64,000 bases of DNA from a virus: IMG/VR virus record IMGVR_UViG_3300008108_000044, positions 1 through 64,000 of that record; one strand, 5' to 3'. Position 1 is the first letter of the stretch. The number at the start of each line of letters is the position of its first letter. The notes below the pieces were generated by a model that ran no database searches, had not been told where the DNA came from, and was given only the letters and a program-made list of their open reading frames with translations. Made by a program: the position numbers and the translations under genes. This document shows positions 49,148 through 58,636 of the stretch, piece after piece.

Positions 49148-52100
49148 ATGGGTCTTAGTCGCTTAGATAATTTTCTGAAGAATAGTAGAGGCGATATTCT
49201 ATACGTCGATCCCTCCAGTATAGACTCTACAGATAGTATTGAAAATCAGGGTAATTCATTAGTTAGACCTTTTAAGACAATCCAAAGGGCACTAATTGAG
49301 GCAGCAAGATTTTCATATCAAAAGGGACTTGATAATGATAGATTTAGTAGAACTACCATTATCGTATATCCTGGTGAGCATGTAATTGATAATAGACCTG
49401 GATGGATTCCAATTCATGATAATCCAATCACAGGAAATAATTGGTTAACGAGAAGTGGTGCGTCAACAAACGACCTTACGGAATTTACTTTAAATAGTGA
49501 TTTTGATATTGATTCACCAGATAATGATTTATATAAAATGAATTCTGTCTACGGGGGAGTTATTATTCCTCGTGGTACTTCTATTGTTGGTATGGATCTT
49601 CGTAAAACTAAGATTCGTCCAAAGTTTGTTCCAAATCCATCTGACGATACAATTGATTCAACTTGTTTGTTTAGAGTAACTGGTACTTGTTATTTTTACC
49701 AATTTACATTTTTTGATGCTGATCCAAACTCAAACGTATTTAAAGATTATGGAACCACAAAATACGTTCCTAATTTCTCTCACCACAAATTAACTTGTTT
49801 TGAGTATGCCGATGGTGTCAATGATGTAAAATTTAAGGATACTTACTTAGATTACAATACAAATAGGACAGATCTTGACATTTATTATCAAAAGATCGGA
49901 TTGGTTTATGGATCTTCAAGTGGAAGAGAAATTACTCCAGATTATCCAAGTGCAAATATCGATGTTCAATCAAAAATTGATGAATTTAGAATTGTTGGAT
50001 CTAAAGGACAAAATGTTGGTATTTCAAGCATTAAAGCTGGAGATGGTGTAACTTCTAGTAAGAAAATTACTGTTGATCTTGTTGAATCTATTGGTGGTCT
50101 TGACGTAGATACTCCAATTAGAATTGAAGGTATTCCTACAGGTGGATATAATGGATCCTTCGTTATTAAAACAGTTGAGTCTCCAACTAGAATTACTTAT
50201 GAAGTATCTTCTGCGCCAGGAAATGCTCTTCCAGCAATCGTATCTGGTGCTCCTACATTAAACATTGTTGTTGATTCTGTAACCTCAGCATCTCCATACA
50301 TCTTTAACTGTTCGTTACGTTCAGTGTATGGAATGTGCGGACTTCATGCGGATGGAAGCAAAGCCGATGGATTTAAGTCCATGGTTGTTGCACAATTTAC
50401 TGGAATTGGTCTGCAAAAAGATGATGCTGCATTTGTAAAATATAATGCAGTTTCTGGTGTATATGAAGACTCTACTGCTGTTAGCAATCTTCACACCAAT
50501 TCTTCTGCTGTATATAAACCAGCTTACGAAAACTTCCATATTAAGGCATCAAATGATGCATTCCTTCAGTTAGTATCTGTGTTTGCTATTGGATATGCAA
50601 ACCACTTTGTTGCTGAGTCTGGTGGAGACCACTCAATTACAAACTCTAACTCTAACTTTGGTGCAAAAGCAATTGTTTGCCGTGGATTTAGAAATGATGC
50701 ATTCCCAAGAGACGATACGGGATATATTACACATATTCTTCCCCCACAAAGAGTAGAAAGTAGTGACATAACAATTGAATTTGCTCCAATTGATGTTGAA
50801 AAAACAATATCAGTAGCAAATACTTCAAGACTTTATCTTTACAATGAATTTAATAGAAATATTCCACCAAAATCTGTTCTAGAAGGATACAGAATTGGTG
50901 CAAAAACTGGGGATAAATTAAAAGTTGTAATTAATATTGGTAACGTTGGTGTTACCAAAGAAGCTACAATTATAATGCCAGAAACTCAGGGAACTGGTAT
51001 CTATGAAGTTTCCTCAACAAAATTAGCTACTATTGGTAGAACCGCAATCGGTATCAATAGTATTACATCAAATATTTTTACAGCAACAGAACCGCACCAA
51101 TTTACTAATGGTGAATCTGTTCGTATTTTGAGTGATGATGGAGAACTTCCAGATGGATTGAGACATAATCAAGTTTATTATGCAATTACTTCTGGAATCA
51201 ATAGTGATCAAATTAAATTAGCACAAACATTTAATGATACTGTAAGTTTATCTGCAATTACAGTCAATAGTAAGGGAGGAATCCTTCAAGTTGAATCTAG
51301 AGTTTCTGATAAAAAATCTGGAGATATTGGACATCCTATACAATATGATAGTGCAATAGGACAATGGTATATTACTGTAAGTCAAACCAACAATAACATA
51401 TACAGTACTATTGTTGGACTTGGAACTGCTGCTTTAGGAAGAGCAACTCCAAAAACATTTATTAGTAGAACTCCAGACAATAGATCTCTTGATGATAGAA
51501 TCTATAAAGTTAGATATGTTATTCCAAGAGATTCGACTGTTTTAGGAAGACCACCAGAAGATGCATTTATTCTTCAAGAATCTAGTAGCACAGTTGGATT
51601 TACTAATGCTGAGGTTGCCAAGTTTAAGAGCATTGCTCCAGCAGTTTTATCTAATACCTCAGAATTAAGGAATCCCAGATTTATCTCTGGCGCTAGTTGG
51701 GATGCAATTGTTGGACTTGCAACATTTACAACAGATATTCCTCATGAATTATCTGTTGGATCAAAAGTACAAATTTTTAATGTTGTATCAACCTCAAACA
51801 CAACTGGTTTAGGATACACTGGATTTAATGGTGTTTTTACCGTCCTTGATAATCCAACTAGAAGAGAATTTACCGTTGGACTTACAACAAATCCTGGGGT
51901 ATTTTCCAATAATATTAATCAAAGAACCTTAGATCTTCCTAGATATGAAAGAAAAGAGTTTAATAATACTCTTTATATTTACAGAAAGGAAGCAGTACAA
52001 GAATATATTCCAAATGCGAAAGATGGTGTTTATCACTTAACATTATTAGATTCTTCTTCATCTCCGCAAGTTTCTCCATTCCAAAATCTTAGATTCTCGC

Positions 52101-54967
52101 AACCAGTAAGAAATCTATATCCACAACTTGATCGTGATAATCCAGTATCTGATCCAGATCAGACAAGAACGTTTGCTCTTCCAACACCACTTGGATACAC
52201 TGAAATTAATAATCCTCAGAATAGTATTACAAAAGAGGTTATTAATAAAAATATTAGAGACTTTGTAGTTGGTGTTGGTATTGTCGAGCTTCATTCATCT
52301 TCTGGAACTTCTCATACAATAACTACTAAAAAAGATCATGGATTAAATTATATTACTAGAGTTGGTATTACTAGTGCTGGTCTTAATTATGGTGATGGAA
52401 CTGGGAGTATTCAGACTCTTTATAATGCTAAACTCGTAGGATTTGCTGGATCAACGACTGGTAAATATGCAACTGCTAATATTGAGATTGACTCCGCTGG
52501 TTCAATTTCTGCAATTAAAATTGTAGATGGAGGATCTGCGTTTGGAATTGGTAATACTCTTGCTGTTGTTGGTGTAGGAACTACAAATGGATGGGTTCCT
52601 GGTGTTGTCACGGTTTTAGATATTCATAATAGTGTTGGGGATATAATCAGAATTGATGGCATCCGTGATAGTAGATTTACTGATTATAACAATCTATACA
52701 AGATTGTAAATGTTCCAACTGGTGATGATCAGAATGTAACGGTATCTTCTGCATCCACAATTTATGCTCGATATCAATTTACGGGCGCTCAACCAATTAC
52801 TGGCATTAATACAAATGGTCTCAGTAACGTTAATGCTACGGTTCTTTCTGACGTTACTGCTTATGTAACTGGTCCATCAGTAGGAATATCCTCATTAACA
52901 TATAATAATGTTACAGGTATTGCTAGTGTTGTAACTTCAAACTCTCATGGAGTTTTAGTTGGAAATAGAGTAGTATTCTCTGGATTTAATCAAGAACTCT
53001 ATCATGGTGAGTTTACAGTAACTGAAGTTTATAATGTAAGTAGTTTTGCTGTTAATGTTGGTGTAGGAACAACAAATCCAATTGCTTCTGGATCTGGTGA
53101 TGTATTCCCAGTTGGATTTAGCGCACAAAATGATACAATTGATTTTGCGGATGAAGCATCATCTTCAAGACTTGTCTATCAATATGCAGGGATTACAACA
53201 ACATTAAGCGTTGCATTAATTGATCCAACAATTAATACACTCACTGTAACAAATGCAACTAAAATTGGATGGGATTTGGGTGATTATATTGTTGTTGATA
53301 ATGAGATTATGCGTATTAGTGAGTCTATCACTTCTGATACTGCAATAGATGTATTCCGTGGTCTATTCGGAACCCAGAAACAAGTTCACCCCGTTGGGTC
53401 TGTAGTTAAAAAAGTTAGATTTAAACCAGTTGAATTTAGAAGAAACTCAATTATTCGTGCTTCTGGACATACTTTTGAATATCTTGGATTCGGTCCTGGT
53501 AACTATTCAACAGCATTACCAGAAAGACAAGATAGACAATTTAGGAGTGTTGAAAGAATCCTATCACAATCGGTATCTGATAATGGAGGAACTCCATTCT
53601 ATAATGGACTAGATGATAAAGGTAACGCTTACACAGTCACTAGATTTACTAGTGGCGCAACGGGACAAGACTTGCTTACCAGTGCTCCAATTCCTACAGT
53701 AAGAGGTGAAGATCTTACAAGTGGTAGTGATGCGGTTGGTTTTGACGTTGATTCAACAGAACAATTAACTGTAAATCGTGGATTAAAAGTTGATGGTGGT
53801 AAGGACAATAATATTTTATCTGAGTTTAACGGACCTCTTGTGGTTAATGAAAAGTTAACCGTCAATGATTCTGTAGAAACAAATAGTATTCTTATTCAAG
53901 GTGATCAAATCATTGCAAGAGAATATACCATTGGTATTGCAACTCCAGCAATTGCTGGTAACGTTGGTAATGTTGTATATGATGCAGAACCACCTTCTGG
54001 TGGTGAAGTCGGTTGGGTTTACACCAATGATAATTACTGGAAAAAGTTTGGACCTATTCAATCTGGTAGTGATAATTATTATGTTGGTTTATGGAGCGGT
54101 GCATTTAAAGGTGATGGATCTGGATTGAGCAATGTATCCGACGTTTGGGTATTTGATGGTGTTGGTATTTCAACTACTACTAACGTCGGTGTTGAGACAA
54201 CTTCAGCAAAAGTTGGTTATTCATTGTACGTAGCTGGACCAACACTATTTGAAAATAACGTTGAATTTAGAGCAACGTCCTTAACTTGGAATATCACTAA
54301 TGGATTCTTAGTTAATACTGGTATTAGTACATTTAACCAGCAGGTTAACATCAATACTATGCGAGTAATTGGTATATCTACATTTAGAAATGATGTTCTA
54401 ATTACTACAAATGATCAAACGACTGGTGATATTGATGGAAACTACCTCAGATTCCAGCAAACAGATCTTGCATTAAATGCTTCTTATACTTATGGTGGTG
54501 TAAAATTTGAAGGTAGAGATATTGGTAATGATGGTGAGCGTGGATACATCAAGGGTGTATCTGAAGGAACTTCTGGTCAATTTGCATTAATATTTGGCAC
54601 ACAAGGATCTGGACCTTCAGCACCACAAGAAAGACTTAGAATCAACAATGCTGGTAATGCTACCTTCTCTGGTACTGTCACTGCAAACTCTGATGAGAGA
54701 TTAAAGGAAAATGTTGTTGGAATCTCCAATGCATTGTCTAAAGTTCTATCTTTAAGAGGTGTTGAATTTAATCGTATTGGTCAAACAGATCGTGAGATTG
54801 GTGTTATCGCACAAGAAGTTGAGAAAGTTCTACCAGAGCTAGTTCACGAGGGTGTTGATGGTGTTAAGTCTGTTGCATACCAAAATATGGTTGCTGTTCT
54901 AATTGAAGCAATCAAGGAGCAGCAAGCACAGATTGACGAACTCAAAGCACGATTGGACAATCTTTGA
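49148..54967 (+). CDS. Giant fibre-like structural protein with S74 chaperone domain
   Basis: This 1939-residue protein has an N-terminal 'GDILYVDPSSIDSTDSIENQ' and 'VRPFKTIQRALIEAARFSY' region that fits a pectate-lyase-like right-handed beta-helix. Many Gly/Thr/Val-rich repeats such as 'NVGVGTTNP' and 'VVGVGTTNG' follow. The C-terminal about 90 residues ('SDERLKENVVGISNALSKVL', 'REIGVIAQEVEKVLPELVHE') are a Peptidase_S74 intramolecular chaperone, normally autocleaved after trimer folding. It is probably a long fibre or baseplate-attached host-recognition protein. Transcribed from a late promoter and ended by a strong terminator. Confidence 0.8.
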   Translation: MGLSRLDNFLKNSRGDILYVDPSSIDSTDSIENQGNSLVRPFKTIQRALIEAARFSYQKGLDNDRFSRTTIIVYPGEHVIDNRPGWIPIHDNPITGNNWLTRSGASTNDLTEFTLNSDFDIDSPDNDLYKMNSVYGGVIIPRGTSIVGMDLRKTKIRPKFVPNPSDDTIDSTCLFRVTGTCYFYQFTFFDADPNSNVFKDYGTTKYVPNFSHHKLTCFEYADGVNDVKFKDTYLDYNTNRTDLDIYYQKIGLVYGSSSGREITPDYPSANIDVQSKIDEFRIVGSKGQNVGISSIKAGDGVTSSKKITVDLVESIGGLDVDTPIRIEGIPTGGYNGSFVIKTVESPTRITYEVSSAPGNALPAIVSGAPTLNIVVDSVTSASPYIFNCSLRSVYGMCGLHADGSKADGFKSMVVAQFTGIGLQKDDAAFVKYNAVSGVYEDSTAVSNLHTNSSAVYKPAYENFHIKASNDAFLQLVSVFAIGYANHFVAESGGDHSITNSNSNFGAKAIVCRGFRNDAFPRDDTGYITHILPPQRVESSDITIEFAPIDVEKTISVANTSRLYLYNEFNRNIPPKSVLEGYRIGAKTGDKLKVVINIGNVGVTKEATIIMPETQGTGIYEVSSTKLATIGRTAIGINSITSNIFTATEPHQFTNGESVRILSDDGELPDGLRHNQVYYAITSGINSDQIKLAQTFNDTVSLSAITVNSKGGILQVESRVSDKKSGDIGHPIQYDSAIGQWYITVSQTNNNIYSTIVGLGTAALGRATPKTFISRTPDNRSLDDRIYKVRYVIPRDSTVLGRPPEDAFILQESSSTVGFTNAEVAKFKSIAPAVLSNTSELRNPRFISGASWDAIVGLATFTTDIPHELSVGSKVQIFNVVSTSNTTGLGYTGFNGVFTVLDNPTRREFTVGLTTNPGVFSNNINQRTLDLPRYERKEFNNTLYIYRKEAVQEYIPNAKDGVYHLTLLDSSSSPQVSPFQNLRFSQPVRNLYPQLDRDNPVSDPDQTRTFALPTPLGYTEINNPQNSITKEVINKNIRDFVVGVGIVELHSSSGTSHTITTKKDHGLNYITRVGITSAGLNYGDGTGSIQTLYNAKLVGFAGSTTGKYATANIEIDSAGSISAIKIVDGGSAFGIGNTLAVVGVGTTNGWVPGVVTVLDIHNSVGDIIRIDGIRDSRFTDYNNLYKIVNVPTGDDQNVTVSSASTIYARYQFTGAQPITGINTNGLSNVNATVLSDVTAYVTGPSVGISSLTYNNVTGIASVVTSNSHGVLVGNRVVFSGFNQELYHGEFTVTEVYNVSSFAVNVGVGTTNPIASGSGDVFPVGFSAQNDTIDFADEASSSRLVYQYAGITTTLSVALIDPTINTLTVTNATKIGWDLGDYIVVDNEIMRISESITSDTAIDVFRGLFGTQKQVHPVGSVVKKVRFKPVEFRRNSIIRASGHTFEYLGFGPGNYSTALPERQDRQFRSVERILSQSVSDNGGTPFYNGLDDKGNAYTVTRFTSGATGQDLLTSAPIPTVRGEDLTSGSDAVGFDVDSTEQLTVNRGLKVDGGKDNNILSEFNGPLVVNEKLTVNDSVETNSILIQGDQIIAREYTIGIATPAIAGNVGNVVYDAEPPSGGEVGWVYTNDNYWKKFGPIQSGSDNYYVGLWSGAFKGDGSGLSNVSDVWVFDGVGISTTTNVGVETTSAKVGYSLYVAGPTLFENNVEFRATSLTWNITNGFLVNTGISTFNQQVNINTMRVIGISTFRNDVLITTNDQTTGDIDGNYLRFQQTDLALNASYTYGGVKFEGRDIGNDGERGYIKGVSEGTSGQFALIFGTQGSGPSAPQERLRINNAGNATFSGTVTANSDERLKENVVGISNALSKVLSLRGVEFNRIGQTDREIGVIAQEVEKVLPELVHEGVDGVKSVAYQNMVAVLIEAIKEQQAQIDELKARLDNL

Positions 54968-54974
54968 TCTGGAC

Positions 54975-54998
54975 GGGGGTTGACAAACCCCCTTTTTT
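54975..54998 (+). terminator. Rho-independent terminator
   Basis: GGGGGTT (54975-54981) pairs with AACCCCC (54986-54992), with loop GACA and TTTTTT after it. It ends the giant structural gene. Confidence 0.88.
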
Positions 54999-55010
54999 AT
55001 GGGTTATAAT
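54980..55010 (+). promoter_or_regulatory. Promoter overlapping the terminator hairpin
   Basis: TTGACA spans the terminator loop and TATAAT is at 55005-55010 (19-bp spacer). It would restart transcription for the helicase-methyltransferase gene. Confidence 0.65.
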
Positions 55011-55049
55011 GACTGGAGTTTACAAGCATAGCACTTGATCAACATTTAT

Positions 55050-58000
55050 ATGGACACCCTTCGGGGTGCAACCAACAGTTTTAATGTGGGGGAGACGCAC
55101 TTCTCTTGGGAAGAACGCCACCGTGGCAGTGACTACGGAAAGGCAAAGCAAGTGCTGACTCAACTTGACTCAAACTATGATCGCTGTGCTTGGTGGACTG
55201 ATGTATCTACTCGTACAGATAAGGATCATCACCACGATTCGATTATCCATGCTTGGTTGCTGACTCTTCCTGGCATCAAAAAGATTGGTCAAGAGACTTT
55301 TGAGTTTGATCCTAATCTCTATACTCTTGAGATCATTGCTCAGATGATCTATGAGAAGTTTTTCTCTGGCAAACAAGAAGAATACGAAGATTTTCTTCCT
55401 CGCCCCTATCAAAATAAATTCCTGGATAAGATCAGTCGTGCATGGAAGCAGGCAGAATATCTTGAGTTCCTTCTCTTTGCCAAGTGCCGTGCAGGTAAGT
55501 CTGCAATGGTCCTTAAGCATATCGTAGATAGCAATTATAAACTTTCGATTGTTTGTTCTCGTCAAAAATCTCCTGAGGGATCTTGGAAGAATGATGCTAA
55601 GAGGTTTTTCCGTACTATCAAATATATTTCTGTTAAGGACCCTTCTTGGGAGGTTCAACTTGAATATTGGATGCGGCGTGATGTAAATATCGTTCTCTGG
55701 GGTACGGTTCAAAGTATCATTAAGCGTCTTAACAAGATCAGCAACGTTGATTTTGTTGCTTTTGATGAAGCACATATTGGTGGCACGGCAGATCAATTTG
55801 TACAAGTTAAGAATGCATTGAATGCTCGTACTTGCTATATCTCTGGCACTGCTCATAAACTATGCTGGATGTTCCCTGAGGAAGATCAGAAGTTTGTTTA
55901 TACTTATTTTGATGAGCAACTAGATGTTCAGCGGGGAGTTTTTGAGCGCCCTAAGATGAATGTTGCTTTCGCAAAGTATCAAACTGCAGCATATCAGGAA
56001 TTGTTTGGTGACGATCCTGATGCAATGAAAAATATCTTTACTATGAAGGGTGATAAGTTCCTTCATGAGTCTCTTGTTCGTGAGTTTATTCACAACTACT
56101 TTGGTCCTCAGCGTGAGATTCGTATCGGAGATCGTCTTCTTAAAGGAACCTATCACATGATGGCAATGCCCAGTGTGAAGGCATGTCATGCATTTCAAGA
56201 GTTGGTTAGCTGCTATTATCCTGCTCTGGTAGTTACTTCCGATACTAAGAATGATCAAGATGATATTAATCGCTTTCTGGATGAACACTCTAAAGCACTC
56301 ATCATTACTCAGTCTGCAAATGTTCTTGGTGTGACTGCTAAGAAGATTGATACTGTTATCAACTGTCGTGGTGGAGAATCCATTGAGTTTTGGACTCAGT
56401 TTGCTTTCCGTGGTGGTTCAGGTGATCATGACTGGTGGGTGATTGATTTTGATGCTCAGCGGTGTCTCCGTGCTATTCACACTGCTTTCCAACTTGCATG
56501 TGATAATAATCCATCTCTTTCCCAATATAGTGTGGTGGACTTTACCAATATTCATGAGTGGAACAATGGATTTCAAATGCTTTCCAAAGAGATGCTTGAA
56601 GATGCTCTTGCTGCTGACGTTGAAGGAAGCATCTCTACCATCACCAGTATTGTAGAATCTCTGGATCTCAGTAAGATTAGTGATTTTAATCTAAAACTCA
56701 AAACCGATCTTTCCACGGTTATGAAAGAATCGCAACTTAACGATGAAGGTGCCAATAACAAAAGTTGCATCGTTCGGGAGACTGAACGTGTAAAAAAGTC
56801 TGATGACCTTGATACTCTGAAGAAGCAGACTGTCAAGGCACTGCTTGAATCCATTCCCTTGACCATGTTTTACATTATTCGTAATGGTCAAAATGTGTAC
56901 TCAATCAATGATGTTATTGGATCTGCAGTTTATCCTTCTGTCACGGGTGATTATGAAGGCATTCTTGATGAAGTGATCTCCAAGAATCCTCATAGCATTG
57001 AACTTTTGACTCGTCGTATTGGGATTGTCTCCAACAGCATTCAAAAAAGTATCAGGGAATCTGTTTCTCACACTATCAATGAACTGTCTGTTTCATCTCA
57101 AACTCAACAATGTATTCCTGTTGAACTTTTTGATTCTATGATTGACAACTGTAGTGACCTTTCTAACGTTTATATGTTTGGTGATCCTAGTGGTTCTCAT
57201 ACTGCCCGTCTTTTGGAAAGGGACGTGAACCCGAATAACATTACTGTGTGGGAGAGTTGCGACAGTCATCGTAATCGTGTAAAATATGTAAATGATAGTG
57301 TCAACGTTGTTGGTTCTCACCCAAATATGAAGTTTACTGCTATTCTTGCCAATCCCCCATATAACGACCCAACCAAAAAAGCGAAGAACAATAAACTTTG
57401 GCCTATTGTGGTTGAACAACATCTTGAATTGATTGCTCCTGGTGGAGATTTGTGTGAAGTTACTCCCGCATCTGTTCTTGGAACCACTGGTAAGGGTAAA
57501 AAGTTTATGAAGTTGTTCTCTACAAAGTATAATCTAAAAATGATTGATTATACTGCGGATGATTATTTTACGGAAGGTGTTGCTATTTGTCGTTGGCATC
57601 TTACGAATGAACCTTATCAGGGTAAAACCACTGTCATTACTCATGATGGTTCCTTCACTTGGGATTTGCGTGATGGTCTTCCTGTTGTTGGAGATGCCGC
57701 TCTCAAGCATTCTATTCTTAATAAAATTGCCAACTCCAGTCATCCTCGTATTCCTCTGAAGATGGGTCAAGCAATTGGCAAGGAAGATCACATTCCTGAT
57801 GGTAAGTATGAGATTTACCACTCTTCTAAAAAAATTAAACGTACTAATATTGTTCCTACAACAGGAGATATGCTAAAGTTTATTGTTCCATTCTCTTCTA
57901 CTTATAAGAGTGGTGGTATCTTTACCTCTAATGGATGTGTTGGTATGTTTAATTGTTGGTGTCCCATTACTTCGGAGGAAGAAGGAGATCGTCTTAGTAA

Positions 58001-58178
58001 AATCTTTGACAATAAAATCATTCAGTTCTTTATTGATAATTATAAAAAGACTGCAGGATTTACTCCTGCCATTAAGAATGGTGAGGTTCCTGATATTACT
58101 GATTACACTAATTTGATTGAACAGTTTGGTTTTACTGAAGAAGAAGTTGAATATTTGAATCGTATCAATGTCATCTAA
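55050..58178 (+). CDS. SF2 helicase fused to adenine-DNA methyltransferase-like domain
   Basis: This protein is about 1042 residues from ATG 55050; a TTG five codons upstream is also open. The helicase half has 'LPRPYQNKFLDKISRAWK', Walker A 'AKCRAGKSAMVL' near 150, DEAH 'VAFDEAHIGG', 'YISGTAHK' and a motif VI-like 'WTQFAFRGGSGDHDW'. The C-terminal part has 'YMFGDPSGSHTARLL' (SAM-motif-like, degenerate) and 'ILANPPYNDP' (N6-adenine catalytic NPPY) near 770. This layout resembles Type ISP restriction-modification proteins but without a recognisable N-terminal nuclease. Codon choice is more GC-rich than in the flanking virion genes. Confidence 0.75.
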   Translation: MDTLRGATNSFNVGETHFSWEERHRGSDYGKAKQVLTQLDSNYDRCAWWTDVSTRTDKDHHHDSIIHAWLLTLPGIKKIGQETFEFDPNLYTLEIIAQMIYEKFFSGKQEEYEDFLPRPYQNKFLDKISRAWKQAEYLEFLLFAKCRAGKSAMVLKHIVDSNYKLSIVCSRQKSPEGSWKNDAKRFFRTIKYISVKDPSWEVQLEYWMRRDVNIVLWGTVQSIIKRLNKISNVDFVAFDEAHIGGTADQFVQVKNALNARTCYISGTAHKLCWMFPEEDQKFVYTYFDEQLDVQRGVFERPKMNVAFAKYQTAAYQELFGDDPDAMKNIFTMKGDKFLHESLVREFIHNYFGPQREIRIGDRLLKGTYHMMAMPSVKACHAFQELVSCYYPALVVTSDTKNDQDDINRFLDEHSKALIITQSANVLGVTAKKIDTVINCRGGESIEFWTQFAFRGGSGDHDWWVIDFDAQRCLRAIHTAFQLACDNNPSLSQYSVVDFTNIHEWNNGFQMLSKEMLEDALAADVEGSISTITSIVESLDLSKISDFNLKLKTDLSTVMKESQLNDEGANNKSCIVRETERVKKSDDLDTLKKQTVKALLESIPLTMFYIIRNGQNVYSINDVIGSAVYPSVTGDYEGILDEVISKNPHSIELLTRRIGIVSNSIQKSIRESVSHTINELSVSSQTQQCIPVELFDSMIDNCSDLSNVYMFGDPSGSHTARLLERDVNPNNITVWESCDSHRNRVKYVNDSVNVVGSHPNMKFTAILANPPYNDPTKKAKNNKLWPIVVEQHLELIAPGGDLCEVTPASVLGTTGKGKKFMKLFSTKYNLKMIDYTADDYFTEGVAICRWHLTNEPYQGKTTVITHDGSFTWDLRDGLPVVGDAALKHSILNKIANSSHPRIPLKMGQAIGKEDHIPDGKYEIYHSSKKIKRTNIVPTTGDMLKFIVPFSSTYKSGGIFTSNGCVGMFNCWCPITSEEEGDRLSKIFDNKIIQFFIDNYKKTAGFTPAIKNGEVPDITDYTNLIEQFGFTEEEVEYLNRINVI

Positions 58179-58584
58179 AAATAAACATAACAAGCAACAT
58201 GGATCTAAATTAGATAGATCTGATGAGAGAATTAAACAAACTCAGGAAGTTTTTACACCTCCTGAGTTGATTGATAAGATGATTTTGGATCTTCCAGAAG
58301 AAGTTCTAAAAAATCCAAATTCTAAATTTATTGATAATTGTGCTGGTGATGGTAATTTTTTAATTCAATTACTTCAGGCACTTAGAAAGTATCATAGTGA
58401 ACAGCATATTGTAGATAACATGTTGTATGCTGTAGAATTAATGGAAGACAATCATAAAGAATTGTGTAGGAGACTTGACGTTCCAACAAATCACCCCCAT
58501 TATGTGTGCTATAATGCCCTTGAGTATCACTACAGGTTTGATGGGACGCTAGGACCAACTACTTTAGACCAATTCTATAACTGA
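58168..58584 (+). CDS. Truncated N6-adenine DNA methylase-like protein
   Basis: This 138-residue protein has 'IKQTQEVFTPPELIDKMI' and the SAM-binding motif I 'FIDNCAGDGNFLIQLLQ', then 'YAVELMEDNHKELCRRL'. It stops before any (D/N)PPY catalytic motif. It overlaps the upstream fusion gene by 11 bp. As it stands it could bind SAM but not methylate alone. It may be a remnant, a regulatory partner, or complement the weak motif I of the upstream protein. Confidence 0.7.
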   Translation: MSSKNKHNKQHGSKLDRSDERIKQTQEVFTPPELIDKMILDLPEEVLKNPNSKFIDNCAGDGNFLIQLLQALRKYHSEQHIVDNMLYAVELMEDNHKELCRRLDVPTNHPHYVCYNALEYHYRFDGTLGPTTLDQFYN

Positions 58585-58591
58585 CCACTAG

Positions 58592-58606
58592 CTCCCCTCT
58601 GGGGGG
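58592..58606 (+). terminator. Possible terminator hairpin
   Basis: CTCCCC and GGGGGG form a stem with loop TCT, followed by CAAATTTT. The T-tract is weak and the -10 box of the next unit (58619) begins close behind. Confidence 0.45.
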
Positions 58607-58618
58607 CAAATTTTGCTG

Positions 58619-58624
58619 TATAAT
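58619..58624 (+). promoter_or_regulatory. Candidate -10 box for the helicase gene
   Basis: TATAAT lies 13 bp before ATG 58637. No clear -35 is seen, and the hairpin occupies the -35 region, so a regulated or weak promoter is likely. Confidence 0.4.
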
Positions 58625-58636
58625 ATTCCTATCGTT

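Noticed and set aside
55170-57821. Several leftward frames of 95-228 codons under the helicase-methyltransferase gene
   Set aside because: The sense protein has clear helicase and methylase motifs throughout; the antisense products have no recognisable features or start signals.
58168-58584. Frameshift hiding a full-length methylase
   Set aside because: The sequence after the stop forms a terminator-like hairpin and the next gene's promoter, with no NPPY motif in any frame before the next gene.
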